A stretch of DNA of 64,000 nucleotides from Selenomonadales bacterium 4137-cl (GCA_032334055.1 JAUOZS010000001.1:1338501-1402500); one strand, 5' to 3'; positions 1 through 8,307 are shown, counted from the stretch's first letter. Notes: generated by a model from the letters alone, not told the origin. Program-made: numbers and translations.

Positions 1-1
1 C

Positions 2-2221
2 GTCCAGGATATCGGCGTGGTCGCCGTGGCCCGTCGCGTCGTTCCCGGCCTGCCCCTGCACGCCAGCACCCAGATGACGGTACACAACCTGGCCGGGGTC
101 GAAGCCCTCGCCGGTTTGGGGATAAGCCGCGTCGTACTGGCGCGGGAACTTTCCCTGGACGCCATCCGCCATATATGCGCGCACGCTCCCGTCGAAATCG
201 AAACCTTTATCCACGGCGCCCTCTGCATCTCCTACTCCGGCCAATGCTTGATGTCCAGCATGATCGGCGGCCGCAGCGGCAATCGCGGGCGTTGCGCCCA
301 GCCGTGCCGCCTGCCCTACAACCTCGTCGACGCGGGGGGAAGGGACGCGCTCGCCGGCCGGGACGCCGGGGAATATCTCCTGAGCCCTAAAGACTTCAAT
401 ACCATCGAGCATATACCCGACCTCATCGATGCCGGGGTGGTCTCCTTCAAAATCGAGGGCCGCATGAAGCGGGCCGAGTACGTCGCCGTCGTCGTCGACA
501 GCTACCGCAGGGCCATCGACGCCTGCCTCGCCGACAGGAGCGGCTTCGCCGTTCCCGACCAGGACCAGAAGAATATGGCGCAGACATTCAACCGCGGCTT
601 TACCTCCGCCTACCTGTTTGGCAAACAGGGGCGGGAAATAATGAGCGACCGCCGCCCCAACAACCGCGGCGTCCGGATCGGTCGCGTCATCGGCTACGAT
701 CCGCGCAATAAGACGGCGCAGATCAAACTCGACGAACCGCTCGCAGTCGGCGACATAGTCGAGTTTTGGGTTAAAGTCGGCGGCCGGTCGAGCGCCACAG
801 TAACAAGCATAAACGTCGACGGGCGCCCGGTCGCCGTCGCGCCGCCTTTGGCTGTCGCCTCCATCCCCGTGGATGGGGCAGTCCGGCCCGGCGACCGCGT
901 TTTCAAAACGTTCGATGCCGCCCTCATGGAAAAAGCGCGCGCCGCGTTCGGCGGCGGTATATTGCGCCGCGTGCCGGTCGACGCCGTTGCGGAGGCGGGG
1001 GAGGGGCGGCCGCTGACGGTAACGCTCACCGACGACGACGGCAACAGCGGGAGCGGCCGGACTTCTTTCCTGGCGGAAAAAGCCGTCAAACGGCCCCTTA
1101 CCGAAGAAACGCTCGCCGCCCAGATCGGGCGTCTGGGCACGACTGTTTTCGCCCTCCGCCGCCTCGACAGCCGCATTGAGGGCGAAGTCATGGTTCCGCT
1201 CAGCGAACTCAACGAAGCGCGACGCCAGGCTGTCGAGGAACTGGAAGCCGCGCGCCTCGCCCGTTATTCCCGACCGTCATTGTCGGCGAAGGCCCCCGAT
1301 CTCGCCATTTTCCTTCCCGGCCCGCGGCGCGACCACGCCCGCAAACCGGCCCTGACAGTCAACACCGACACCGTTGATAAGGCCGCCGCCGCCGCCGCTA
1401 GCGGCGCGGACATAATCATGTTCGGCGGCGAAAGCTTTGCCGGCCGGGCGCCCACTCCCGACGATTACCGACGTGTGGTGGCAATGGCCCGTGAACGCGG
1501 TCTCGCCGTCATCTTGAGCACGCCCCGCATAGTCCAGGACTGGCAGTGGCCTGCATTGGAAGCCGACCTGGACCTCTTCCGGAGCCTCGCTCCCGACGCC
1601 GTAGCCGCCGCCAATCTGGGCACTCTCCACCGCCTGAGCCGGGACAATGGTCTCGCCGTCCATGCCGACTGGCCGCTCAACATATACAACAGCGCCGCCC
1701 TCCGCGTCTTTGCCGCGAAGGGGCTCGCCAGCCTCACCCTTTCCCCCGAACTCACCTTCGGGCAAGTCGAGGAACTTGCCGCCGAGCCGAATATCGCCAT
1801 CGAATGTATCGTCCACGGCCGTCTCACCCTCATGATTTCTGAATACTGCGTCATGGGTAGCTACCTCGGCGGCCTCCACGCAGGCGTCTGCACGAAGCCC
1901 TGCCTGAAAGGCCGCTACCTGCTCAAAGACAGGCTGGGCGAGACTTTCCCCGTTGCCGGCGATCAGTTTTGCCGCATGCATATTCTCAATGCCAAAGAAC
2001 TCAGCATGCTGCCCCATGTGCCCCGCCTGGCCCGCTCCGGCGTGGCCCGTCTCCGTATCGAAGGCAAGGCGTCCGCGGCCGACGACCTGGCCAGGACGAC
2101 CCGCCTGTACCGCGAACTGCTGGACCGGGGCGAGGACCATCCCCTGCTGGCCGGCGACGGCATAAAGGCGGTGGAACACCAGGATATTACCCGTGGACAC
2201 TATTTCAGGGGAGTGCTATAA
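2..2221 (+). CDS. U32 family peptidase / rRNA-hydroxylase-like protein, 5' end outside window
   Basis: The frame is open to the left edge (residues VQDIG precede the first GTG at 17), so the true start lies upstream. Two U32-type modules are visible. The N-terminal one has the Cys signature around HGALC, GQC and CAQPC. A second lies near the C-terminus, with VHGRL and CTKPC. A DUF3656-like linker sits between them. Family members include RlhA (23S rRNA C2501 hydroxylation) and TrhP/TrhO-type tRNA hydroxylation proteins that use an Fe-S cluster and prephenate-linked chemistry; others are annotated as collagenases. The two-module layout of well over 734 residues is usual for Firmicute members. 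RNA modification is more likely than proteolysis, but the exact substrate is not readable. mutS2 follows 45 nt downstream. Confidence 0.85.
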   Translation, partial: VQDIGVVAVARRVVPGLPLHASTQMTVHNLAGVEALAGLGISRVVLARELSLDAIRHICAHAPVEIETFIHGALCISYSGQCLMSSMIGGRSGNRGRCAQPCRLPYNLVDAGGRDALAGRDAGEYLLSPKDFNTIEHIPDLIDAGVVSFKIEGRMKRAEYVAVVVDSYRRAIDACLADRSGFAVPDQDQKNMAQTFNRGFTSAYLFGKQGREIMSDRRPNNRGVRIGRVIGYDPRNKTAQIKLDEPLAVGDIVEFWVKVGGRSSATVTSINVDGRPVAVAPPLAVASIPVDGAVRPGDRVFKTFDAALMEKARAAFGGGILRRVPVDAVAEAGEGRPLTVTLTDDDGNSGSGRTSFLAEKAVKRPLTEETLAAQIGRLGTTVFALRRLDSRIEGEVMVPLSELNEARRQAVEELEAARLARYSRPSLSAKAPDLAIFLPGPRRDHARKPALTVNTDTVDKAAAAAASGADIIMFGGESFAGRAPTPDDYRRVVAMARERGLAVILSTPRIVQDWQWPALEADLDLFRSLAPDAVAAANLGTLHRLSRDNGLAVHADWPLNIYNSAALRVFAAKGLASLTLSPELTFGQVEELAAEPNIAIECIVHGRLTLMISEYCVMGSYLGGLHAGVCTKPCLKGRYLLKDRLGETFPVAGDQFCRMHILNAKELSMLPHVPRLARSGVARLRIEGKASAADDLARTTRLYRELLDRGEDHPLLAGDGIKAVEHQDITRGHYFRGVL

Positions 2222-2266
2222 CCCGCTATAAACAGAGAACCCAGGACGATAGAGGAGAAAAAGCCG

Positions 2267-4633
2267 ATGGATTCATCCGTTCTGACGACACTTGAATTTC
2301 ATAAAATTCGCGCCATGCTGGCCGCGGCCGCCGGCTCGGTCATGGGGCGGGAGGTGGCGGAGAGCCTCGTGCCGGTCAGTGACGCCGCCGAAGTGCAATG
2401 GCGGCTCGACGAGACCCAGGAAGCGTTCGACCTCCTGGCTGCCGCCGCCGTAGTGCCCCTCGGCGGCATTCGCGACATCCGCGAACTGCTTTACAGGGCT
2501 GAGCGGGGCTCCAGCCTCGAACCGCCCGACTTCGTGGCGATCGCCGGCACCCTGTACGCCGCCCGCCGCATGAAGCAATTCTTCGCCGACCTTACCAACC
2601 CGGCTCCCCGCCTGGAGGAAACGGCGGCGGCGATTGGCGCCTTCCGCGGCCTCGAAAACGCCATCGAAGACACTGTCACCGATCAGGGCGCCGTCCTCGA
2701 CAGCGCCAGCCCCGAACTCGGCCGCATCCGTCGGGAAATCCGCATAACGCAAAGCCGGGTTAAAGAAAAACTCGATCATATCGTCCATTCCGGCGAATTC
2801 CAGAAGCTGCTCCAGGACGCGATCGTAACCATCCGCGGCGACCGTTACGTAATCCCGGTCAAGCAGGAGTACCGGCACGCCTTCCCCGGCATAGTACACG
2901 ACCAGTCCGCCAGCGGCGCAACTGTTTTCATCGAGCCGATGAGCGTCGTCAACCTCAACAACGACCTCAAACAGCTCATGGCTGCCGAAGTCAACGAGGT
3001 CGAGCGCATCCTGCGTTACCTCACGGCCCAGGTTGCCGCCGTCGCCGAACCGCTGCTCGAAACCTGCCGGGCCCTCGGCCGGATCGACTTCGCGTTCGCC
3101 AAGGCCCGCCTCGCCCTAAATATGCAAGCCGTCCGCCCGGCACTAAACACCGCGGGCTACGTCAATCTCCGCCGTGCCCGCCATCCGCTTATACCCGCAG
3201 AGATCGTCGTCCCCATCGACGTGTATGTCGGCAAGGCTTTCCGGGTGCTCGTCATTACCGGCCCCAACACCGGCGGAAAAACCGTAACCCTCAAAACGGT
3301 CGGGCTTTTCGCTCTCATGACCCAGGCCGGCCTCTTCATTCCGGCCGCCTCGCAGTCCGAGATGCCAGTATTCGCCAACGTCTACGCCGACATCGGCGAC
3401 GAGCAGAGCATCGAACAAAGCCTCAGCACCTTTTCCGCCCATATGACCAACCTCGTCCGCATCCTTGGCCTTGTCGACGCCGATGATCTTGTGCTAATCG
3501 ATGAAATCGGCGCCGGAACAGACCCGGACGAAGGGGCCGCCCTGGCCATGTCCATTCTCGAACACCTTCATCGCCGCGGCACCCGCGTCATCGCCACCAC
3601 CCACTACAGCGAACTGAAAACCTTTGCCTACGCCAGACATGGAATCGAAAACGCCAGCGTAGAATTTGACATACAGACCCTGAGGCCCACCTACCGACTA
3701 CAGATCGGCACCCCGGGCAGCAGCAAGGCGTTTTTAATCTCCCAGCGCCTCGGACTGGACGCCGCCATCGTCGCCCGGGCCCAAGAACTCATCGATGAGG
3801 ACTACGCCGAGTTCGACAAAGTTCTTACCGATCTCGAAGAACAAAAACGCCTGTTCGCCGAGCGCCAGGAAGAGGTCCGCCTTCTGCAGCGCGAAGGTGA
3901 AGAACTGAGCAGGAGCCTGGCAAAAGAGAAAGCAGCGCTGGCGGACAAAAAGAAGCAGCTTATCGACAAGGCTCAGGCCGAAGCCGAACGGGTGCTGCGG
4001 CAGGCCAGATTGGAAGCAGAAGCAGTAATCGCCGAACTTAAAGCCCAATTCGCTTCGGAAACCATGAGGGAACGACAGCAGGCCATCGACGGGGCCCGCC
4101 GCCGGCTCGCATCCGGACTTAGCGCGGTGAGGGCCCTCGGCGACGAGGACGGCGAGCATGATCTGGGCACGCCTGCCACCGCGGATTCCCTTGTGCCTGG
4201 GGCGAAAGTATACGTGAGCACCCTTGGGCAAAAAGGCACAGTCTTAGCCGTTGCCGGCGATGAAGTCACCGTTCAGCTGGGCATAATGAAGCTCAACGTG
4301 CCGCTGGCAAGCTGCCGGCTGGCTGAAACGGCACCCACCCAGAAGGAGAGCCGCGGGCGTAGCGGGGTCGATATCGCCAAGGTCCAGCAGGCAACCCGCG
4401 AAATCGATATCCGCGGCCAGACGGTGGAGGAAGCGGAAGCTATTCTGGACAAATATATCGACGACGCCATCCTTGCCGGACTCGGCGAAATCATCGTCAT
4501 TCACGGCAAAGGCACTGGGGCGCTCAAAAAGGGCGTCAGAGCCTACCTCAAGGCACACCGGGCCGTGAGAGAAAGCCGCATCGGTGAAATCGGCGAGGGC
4601 GGCGACGGTGTTACGGTCGCGAAACTGAAGTAA
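2267..4633 (+). CDS. mutS2: MutS2 ATPase/Smr endonuclease (RqcU-type ribosome-collision factor)
   Basis: 788 residues, the usual MutS2 length. The core has Walker A GPNTGGKT near residue 332, Walker B LVLIDEIGAGTD near 410 and the HYSELK segment just after. A charged coiled coil spans about 510-610. The C-terminal Smr domain (about 711-788) carries IDIRGQ and HGKGTG. There is no MutS mismatch-recognition domain, which separates it from MutS1. Known roles are suppression of recombination and, in Bacillus, splitting of collided ribosomes for quality control. The start is chosen at ATG 2267 behind a clear GAGGAG. It probably forms one transcription unit with the DUF2148 gene 18 nt downstream. 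Confidence 0.95.
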   Translation: MDSSVLTTLEFHKIRAMLAAAAGSVMGREVAESLVPVSDAAEVQWRLDETQEAFDLLAAAAVVPLGGIRDIRELLYRAERGSSLEPPDFVAIAGTLYAARRMKQFFADLTNPAPRLEETAAAIGAFRGLENAIEDTVTDQGAVLDSASPELGRIRREIRITQSRVKEKLDHIVHSGEFQKLLQDAIVTIRGDRYVIPVKQEYRHAFPGIVHDQSASGATVFIEPMSVVNLNNDLKQLMAAEVNEVERILRYLTAQVAAVAEPLLETCRALGRIDFAFAKARLALNMQAVRPALNTAGYVNLRRARHPLIPAEIVVPIDVYVGKAFRVLVITGPNTGGKTVTLKTVGLFALMTQAGLFIPAASQSEMPVFANVYADIGDEQSIEQSLSTFSAHMTNLVRILGLVDADDLVLIDEIGAGTDPDEGAALAMSILEHLHRRGTRVIATTHYSELKTFAYARHGIENASVEFDIQTLRPTYRLQIGTPGSSKAFLISQRLGLDAAIVARAQELIDEDYAEFDKVLTDLEEQKRLFAERQEEVRLLQREGEELSRSLAKEKAALADKKKQLIDKAQAEAERVLRQARLEAEAVIAELKAQFASETMRERQQAIDGARRRLASGLSAVRALGDEDGEHDLGTPATADSLVPGAKVYVSTLGQKGTVLAVAGDEVTVQLGIMKLNVPLASCRLAETAPTQKESRGRSGVDIAKVQQATREIDIRGQTVEEAEAILDKYIDDAILAGLGEIIVIHGKGTGALKKGVRAYLKAHRAVRESRIGEIGEGGDGVTVAKLK

Positions 4634-4651
4634 CCGGAATGGGGGAGAGGA

Positions 4652-5179
4652 ATGATAACCAGGAGCCAGGAAATCGAAGAGCGCGCCGGCGAACTGATCG
4701 CCGACCTCATGTGCGTGGCTGCTCGTACCGCCCCAAAAGCTAAGGGTGTCGACAACCTCGTTGTCATGATGGTTAAGGCGCGGGAAAAGGACCAATTGGC
4801 CGAGGAAATGAGGAAAATCGCTAAAAGCAGCGGAGCGCAGTTCTTCGAACGGGACGCAGGCTGCCTCGACAAAGCGGTCGCGGTCATCCTTCTCGGGCAA
4901 AAAGCAAAACCGTTGGGGGTTGCTCCCTGCGGCTATTGCGGCTACGGCAACTGCGCCGGGTGTGCGCAGCACGACGGTCTGTGCGCCATAAGCATCGGCG
5001 ATCTTGGCATCGCCATAGGCTCGGCGGTCTCCATCGCCGCTCTCCATCACATCGACAACCGGGTTATGTTCTCCGCCGGCAAAGCCGCCCTTAACCTCGG
5101 CCTTTTCCCGGAAGACGTCACAATCGCCTACGGAATACCGCTGAGCATATCGGGGAAGAGCCCCTTCTTCGACCGATAA
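4652..5179 (+). CDS. DUF2148 ferredoxin-domain protein
   Basis: 175 residues with the DUF2148 pattern: an early Cys near residue 22 and a Cys-rich block APCGYCGYGNC-AGC-...LC around residues 91-112 that could hold an Fe-S cluster. The rest is a soluble alpha/beta protein ending in GIPLSISGKSPFFDR, a conserved tail in this family. The biochemical function is unknown; the family is found in anaerobes. The start ATG 4652 follows GGGGGAGAGG. It is the last gene of the mutS2 unit and ends just before a perfect palindromic terminator shared with the convergent aminotransferase gene. Confidence 0.8.
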   Translation: MITRSQEIEERAGELIADLMCVAARTAPKAKGVDNLVVMMVKAREKDQLAEEMRKIAKSSGAQFFERDAGCLDKAVAVILLGQKAKPLGVAPCGYCGYGNCAGCAQHDGLCAISIGDLGIAIGSAVSIAALHHIDNRVMFSAGKAALNLGLFPEDVTIAYGIPLSISGKSPFFDR

Positions 5180-5184
5180 CGGCT

Positions 5185-5228
5185 AAATAAGAGCGAGGTG
5201 TGGATCGATCCACACCTCGCTCTTATTT
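5185..5228. terminator. Perfect 44-bp palindromic bidirectional terminator
   Basis: Two 22-nt arms (5185-5206 and 5207-5228) are exactly complementary with no spacer. The ends are A-rich and T-rich (AAATAA / TTATTT), so a U-tract is available on either strand. It lies between the convergent DUF2148 and aminotransferase genes, and the aminotransferase stop codon (5223-5225) sits inside the right arm. Confidence 0.9.
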
Positions 5229-6407
5229 ATACTCCTTGATAACCTGAGCCATTCGCCCGATCCCTTCGCAGATCCGTTCCTCCGGCATGTTGGAAAAGTT
5301 GAGCCTCAGCGTGTTATCTATCTGATTGTTTGGGAAGAAAGGATCACCAGGTACGAAAGCCACGTTGCGTTCAAGGCACCTTTTTAGCAGCTCGACCGAT
5401 TTGTAGCCAGCCGGCAATTCCACCCAGGTGAACAAGCCGCCCTGAGGATAAGTGTGCCTTACGTCAGCCGGGAAAAGGGCGTCAATGGACCCTAGCATTG
5501 CATCGCGGCGGCGGCGGTAAACCTCGATAATCTTTTGAACGTGGGCGTCGATATCGAACAGCTCCAAATATTTTGCGATCTCCTGCTGGCTTATTGAAGA
5601 CGTATGCAGGTCGGCCCCTTGCTTGATAAGAACAAGCTTCTCGAAAAAGTTTTCCGCCGCCGCAATCCAGCCAATCCTCATTCCCGGGCAGAAAATTTTC
5701 GAGAAAGTGCTGACGAAGATTACCAGACCTTTAGCATCGAAAGACTTAATCGACGGCGGTATTACGCCTTCGAAACGCAACTCTCCGTAAGGGTTATCTT
5801 CGACAACCGGTATCTCGAACTCCTGAATCAGTTCGGCGAATTGTCGCCGTCGTTCCACAGACCAGGTTCTGCCAGTGGGATTTTGAAAATCGGGAATAAC
5901 ATAAATCAGCTTTACTCGCCCGGTCGAACGAAGAATCTTCGCCAACTCCTCGATAACCATCCCGTCGTCGTCGGTTGGCACCTCGATAAATTTTGGCAGA
6001 TAGGTGCGGAAGGCGCTTATGGCGGCCAGGTAAGTAGGACTCTCGCACAGCACAACGTCGCCGGCGTCCAGAAAAAGTTTACCGACAAAATCAAGCGCCT
6101 GCTGCGAACCGCTCGTAATGAGAATATTCTCAGGAGCGGTCTTTACGGCGAATTTAGCCTCGATTCTTCGCGAAATATGCCGGCGTAGCGGTTCGTACCC
6201 TTCGGTAGTCGAATATTGCAGCGCCTGGCTGCCTGACTCGTCGAGCACCCGAATTGCCGCCTGTTTAAGCTCCTCGACAGGAAACACCTCCGGGGCGGGC
6301 AAGCCACCCGCAAAGGAAATAACCTCCGGCCTGACTGTGATTTTGAGAATCTCGCGAATCTCGGACGCTTTCAGAAGCTCCACCCTGGAGGCAAAAGCCA
6401 CTCCCAT
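5223..6407 (-). CDS. PLP-dependent class I/II aminotransferase (2-aminoadipate/MocR-like type)
   Basis: 394 residues, a complete fold-type I aminotransferase. The PLP lysine is in STFSKIFCPGMRIGW (about K237). SGSQQALD (cofactor phosphate region) and the NPTG segment of IPDFQNPTG are present. It resembles the LysN/2-aminoadipate and valine-pyruvate group that is homologous to the MocR effector domain, but it has no N-terminal winged helix, so it is an enzyme and not a regulator. The substrate (aromatic, branched-chain or 2-aminoadipate) cannot be read. The ATG at 6405-6407 follows a GATGAGG-like site. It is monocistronic; the upstream region holds repeated AATATCCAAT boxes that may control it. 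Confidence 0.88.
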   Translation of the reverse strand: MGVAFASRVELLKASEIREILKITVRPEVISFAGGLPAPEVFPVEELKQAAIRVLDESGSQALQYSTTEGYEPLRRHISRRIEAKFAVKTAPENILITSGSQQALDFVGKLFLDAGDVVLCESPTYLAAISAFRTYLPKFIEVPTDDDGMVIEELAKILRSTGRVKLIYVIPDFQNPTGRTWSVERRRQFAELIQEFEIPVVEDNPYGELRFEGVIPPSIKSFDAKGLVIFVSTFSKIFCPGMRIGWIAAAENFFEKLVLIKQGADLHTSSISQQEIAKYLELFDIDAHVQKIIEVYRRRRDAMLGSIDALFPADVRHTYPQGGLFTWVELPAGYKSVELLKRCLERNVAFVPGDPFFPNNQIDNTLRLNFSNMPEERICEGIGRMAQVIKEYK

Positions 6408-6469
6408 ATAACCTCATCCTCTCACGGCTTATTATTATACATATGGTACTCTACCGCGAGAGCATCGTA

Positions 6470-6542
6470 AATATCCAATTCTCTAATAGTAATACATTAT
6501 TGGATATTGTTGACATATTAGGCGCATTGGCAATATCCAATA
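6470..6542. promoter_or_regulatory. Three AATATCCAAT boxes, two forming a 12-bp inverted repeat (candidate operator)
   Basis: AATATCCAAT occurs at 6470-6479 and 6532-6541 and inverted at 6499-6508. The last two extend to a perfect 12-bp inverted repeat, TATTGGATATTG (6498-6509) and CAATATCCAATA (6531-6542), with 21 nt between. The region is far more AT-rich than its surroundings and lies 63-135 bp upstream of the minus-strand aminotransferase. No regulator gene is adjacent. The binding protein is unknown. Confidence 0.45.
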
Positions 6543-6570
6543 TTCAAAACCCATTTTTACGGGAAAAGGA

Positions 6571-6594
6571 AAAAAGATGTGGAGCTAGCCCACA
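6571..6594 (-). terminator. Terminator of the YbaB-like/hypothetical operon
   Basis: Read on the minus strand, TGTGG (6590-6594) pairs with CCACA (6578-6582) around a 7-nt loop, followed by TCTTTTTTCC as U-tract. It lies immediately downstream of the gene ending at 6609. Confidence 0.6.
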
Positions 6595-6608
6595 CCTTCC
6601 CGCCCGGT

Positions 6609-7175
6609 TCAAAAAGTGCTTTTCCAGTTTAAATACCTTCCCGGTCCCTTCTTATCGCCCTCGCCAGTTTCAGGGGGGATCTGGCGGTCGTCCGGCGCTT
6701 CGGTGGAAGTCATCGTAGCGGCGGTAGGGGGTACGACTCGCTTTTCCTCGCCCTTATCGCCCTTGTCGGCGGTTTTATCCTGCTTGGCGGACTCCTGTTT
6801 GGACTGTTCGCCCTTATCGCCCATATTGTTGAGCAACCCCATGATTGTGCCAATCGTGGCAGGATTAAGTTTCGACTTCACCTGAGGGCTGTTTAGAAGC
6901 GGCAGGAGGGAGACCAGCGCTTCCGGCCCAAGACCGCCGCCCTCCCCCTTGGTAAGATCGCCGAGCAGTTTATGCAATGGATTGGCATTGGCGCCAGGCG
7001 CGGGGCTCGCCTGCGCGGCACGCTGCTGACCGTGGCCGAGGATCGATACCAGGCAGATCAACGACAAAACGGGTATGAGAGACTCGTAGCCCGCGCCGTC
7101 GTTAACGGCCGCGTCGATCATCCGCGCCACTGATTGCAGCAGAGAGCCGGGCCTTTCTACCGGTTCGTTGGCCAT
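6609..7175 (-). CDS. Hypothetical protein with hydrophobic segment and charged tail
   Basis: 188 residues, family not recognised. A hydrophobic stretch at about 30-48 (LIPVLSLICLVSILG) could be a membrane helix. It is followed by a Pro/Ala linker, a helical middle (LHKLLGDL, LVSLLPLLN, IGTIMGLLNNM) and a disordered Lys/Glu/Asp-rich tail from about residue 125. The ATG at 7173-7175 follows AAGGAGGAG. It lies 12 nt behind the YbaB-like gene, so the two are co-transcribed. The middle resembles segments seen in small Firmicute spore or membrane-associated proteins, but I assign no function. Confidence 0.7.
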   Translation of the reverse strand: MANEPVERPGSLLQSVARMIDAAVNDGAGYESLIPVLSLICLVSILGHGQQRAAQASPAPGANANPLHKLLGDLTKGEGGGLGPEALVSLLPLLNSPQVKSKLNPATIGTIMGLLNNMGDKGEQSKQESAKQDKTADKGDKGEEKRVVPPTAATMTSTEAPDDRQIPPETGEGDKKGPGRYLNWKSTF

Positions 7176-7187
7176 AAAAACTCCTCC

Positions 7188-7511
7188 TTAAAACAACCCG
7201 GGAATGCTCGGCAGGTTAAGGTCGCCGGCTAACTTGCCCATCGCGGCTTGATGCATCTCCCGGGACTTGGCCAAAGCGCTGTTGATCGTGGCCACAAGTA
7301 AATCCTGAAGTAAAACGGTGTTATCGGCTTCCAGATATTTTCCGTTAAGTTCGATGGCCAAAATCGTCTGTTGGCCGTTAACCACCACCTTGACCACATC
7401 ACCGCTCGATACTTCGATCCGTTCGGACTTGAGCTGTTCCTCCGCCTGGCTGACATTTTGCTGAACCTTTTTCACCATTTCCATGACATTGCCAAACTGC
7501 TCCCACACCAT
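7188..7511 (-). CDS. YbaB/EbfC-like nucleoid-associated family protein
   Basis: 107 residues with the YbaB shape: an N-terminal helix (MVKKVQQNVSQAEEQLKSE), a short beta core with VVKVVVNGQQTILAIELN, and a C-terminal helix rich in Ala/Ser/Met (INSALAKSREMHQAAMGKL). YbaB proteins are dimeric DNA-binding proteins usually encoded beside dnaX and recR. This copy is not, so it is probably a paralogue. The ATG at 7509-7511 has GGAGGTG upstream. A CATAAGCTA box with an AC 16 nt before it lies upstream on the same strand, hinting at mother-cell control. The relationship is moderate in similarity. Confidence 0.72.
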   Translation of the reverse strand: MVWEQFGNVMEMVKKVQQNVSQAEEQLKSERIEVSSGDVVKVVVNGQQTILAIELNGKYLEADNTVLLQDLLVATINSALAKSREMHQAAMGKLAGDLNLPSIPGLF

Positions 7512-7536
7512 CTTTCACCTCCACAAAACTCTAACC

Positions 7537-7545
7537 TAGCTTATG
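7537..7545 (-). promoter_or_regulatory. Possible sigma-K/E-type -10 box for the YbaB-like operon
   Basis: On the minus strand CATAAGCTA fits CATAnnnTA, and an AC lies 16 nt further upstream. This is the divergent counterpart of the promoters on the other strand at 7605-8575. The motif is short, so chance is possible. Confidence 0.35.
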
Positions 7546-7604
7546 CGTTGTCCGCCGTCATGTGTGTGTCCACGAAATTTGCGGGACCGTTCGCCTGCGC
7601 CCGA

Positions 7605-7613
7605 CATATATTA
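7605..7613 (+). promoter_or_regulatory. Sigma-K-type promoter of the 7647 gene
   Basis: CATATATTA fits the sigma-K -10 consensus CATAnnnTA, and ACC begins exactly 19 nt upstream, giving AC-17 nt-CATA. The same spacing recurs at 8026, 8308 and 8567. The start codon is 33 nt downstream. Confidence 0.6.
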
Positions 7614-7646
7614 AACTAGAAAAAAACGCTGCGGGAGGAGTAAACA

Positions 7647-7991
7647 ATGCGCGGCCAGCGAAAAGATAAACGAAACAGGACGGTTCAGCCTCCGCGGGAC
7701 GTCGAGGGAGACGACGCGGTGAAACTGGCAAAGCCGGTTTCAAAAAACAAACCCTTGAGAATGCTCAAAAGGATCGTCAGCAATCCCGACTTCGGCTATC
7801 AGTGCATGGTTGTGCTGCTGGGGCTTACCCAGAACAATGTTTCCATGGACCGGCGCATCGACACAATGTCCTCATCGATCGAGACTCTCCGCAACATAAC
7901 CGGAGTACTCACCAACGCCACCCAATCCCTCAAAACGGCGGCGGAGGCGCCCAGGCAGATCAGGCGCCTGGTAAAACCGGGAGACGGCTAA
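7647..7991 (+). CDS. Hypothetical basic protein, probably sporulation-controlled
   Basis: 114 residues, not recognised. The N-terminus is basic and polar (MRGQRKDKRNRTVQ). The middle is amphipathic (FGYQCMVVLLGLTQNN), followed by a predicted coiled-coil-like helix (MDRRIDTMSSSIETLRNITGVL) and a basic end. There is no clear signal peptide; the segment VVLLGL is too short for a sure membrane span. ATG 7647 follows GGGAGGAG. The upstream AC-17-CATATATTA promoter suggests mother-cell expression. It is the first gene of a run of four units with this promoter type. Confidence 0.7.
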   Translation: MRGQRKDKRNRTVQPPRDVEGDDAVKLAKPVSKNKPLRMLKRIVSNPDFGYQCMVVLLGLTQNNVSMDRRIDTMSSSIETLRNITGVLTNATQSLKTAAEAPRQIRRLVKPGDG

Positions 7992-8025
7992 ATCGACACA
8001 TGGGTAACACTTTCGAATTCAAATC

Positions 8026-8034
8026 CATATATTG
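8026..8034 (+). promoter_or_regulatory. Sigma-K-type promoter of the first small peptide gene
   Basis: CATATATTG, one base off CATAnnnTA, with ACA starting 19 nt upstream (AC-17 nt-CATA). It is positioned about 90 nt before the start codon at 8123. Confidence 0.5.
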
Positions 8035-8122
8035 AAGTAGAAGGGCGGCCGGTACCTGAAGGTACTGAACCCACTTCCCTGGCGCCGCCCTTAATAACGA
8101 CATGCTAAGGGGGAAAGAACGA

Positions 8123-8227
8123 ATGGCTAGAGGCTTTTGCGGTGGCGGCAACAGTACATTTGTTGTGATTATTATCATCATCATCCTGCTCCTGTTCTTC
8201 TTCGATGACGAAAGCGTCAGCATCTGA
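8123..8227 (+). CDS. Tiny Gly-rich / Ile-Leu membrane peptide 1 (34 aa)
   Basis: Begins MARGFCGGGNST, then a single hydrophobic run of Val/Ile/Leu/Phe (about residues 13-27), then an acidic end DDESVSI. It has the build of YjcZ-type small sporulation peptides (a short Gly-rich head and one membrane helix), though I cannot show homology. ATG 8123 is preceded by AAGGGGGAAAG. It is the first of three tandem paralogues (with 8373 and 8630). All three share the head, a helix containing IIL-LLF and an acidic tail, and each is followed by the same hairpin. Confidence 0.75.
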   Translation: MARGFCGGGNSTFVVIIIIIILLLFFFDDESVSI

Positions 8228-8244
8228 ACCATACTTACCGGCCC

Positions 8245-8268
8245 AGGAACACGCGCCAGCGTGTTCCT
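8245..8268 (+). terminator. Hairpin after small peptide gene 1
   Basis: Arms AGGAACACGC (8245-8254) and GCGTGTTCCT (8259-8268) with loop GCCA, followed by ATTATTTTG. The same 10-bp arms recur after peptide genes 2 and 3. It is a weak U-tract terminator or an mRNA-stabilising 3' hairpin. Confidence 0.65.
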
Positions 8269-8307
8269 ATTATTTTGCCGCTGCGGTAACCGCCATTAGG
8301 CGAAATC

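Noticed and set aside
1277..2200. Antisense open frame inside the U32 gene
   Set aside because: Same reason: compositional shadow with low-complexity Gly/Ala/Val content.
6510..6515. TTGACA as the -35 of a plus-strand promoter
   Set aside because: No -10 at 16-18 nt and no plus-strand gene downstream.
6443..6718. Plus-strand open frame of 91 residues across the AT-rich gap
   Set aside because: It spans the operator boxes, the minus-strand terminator and the end of a real gene; no ribosome site and no family resemblance.
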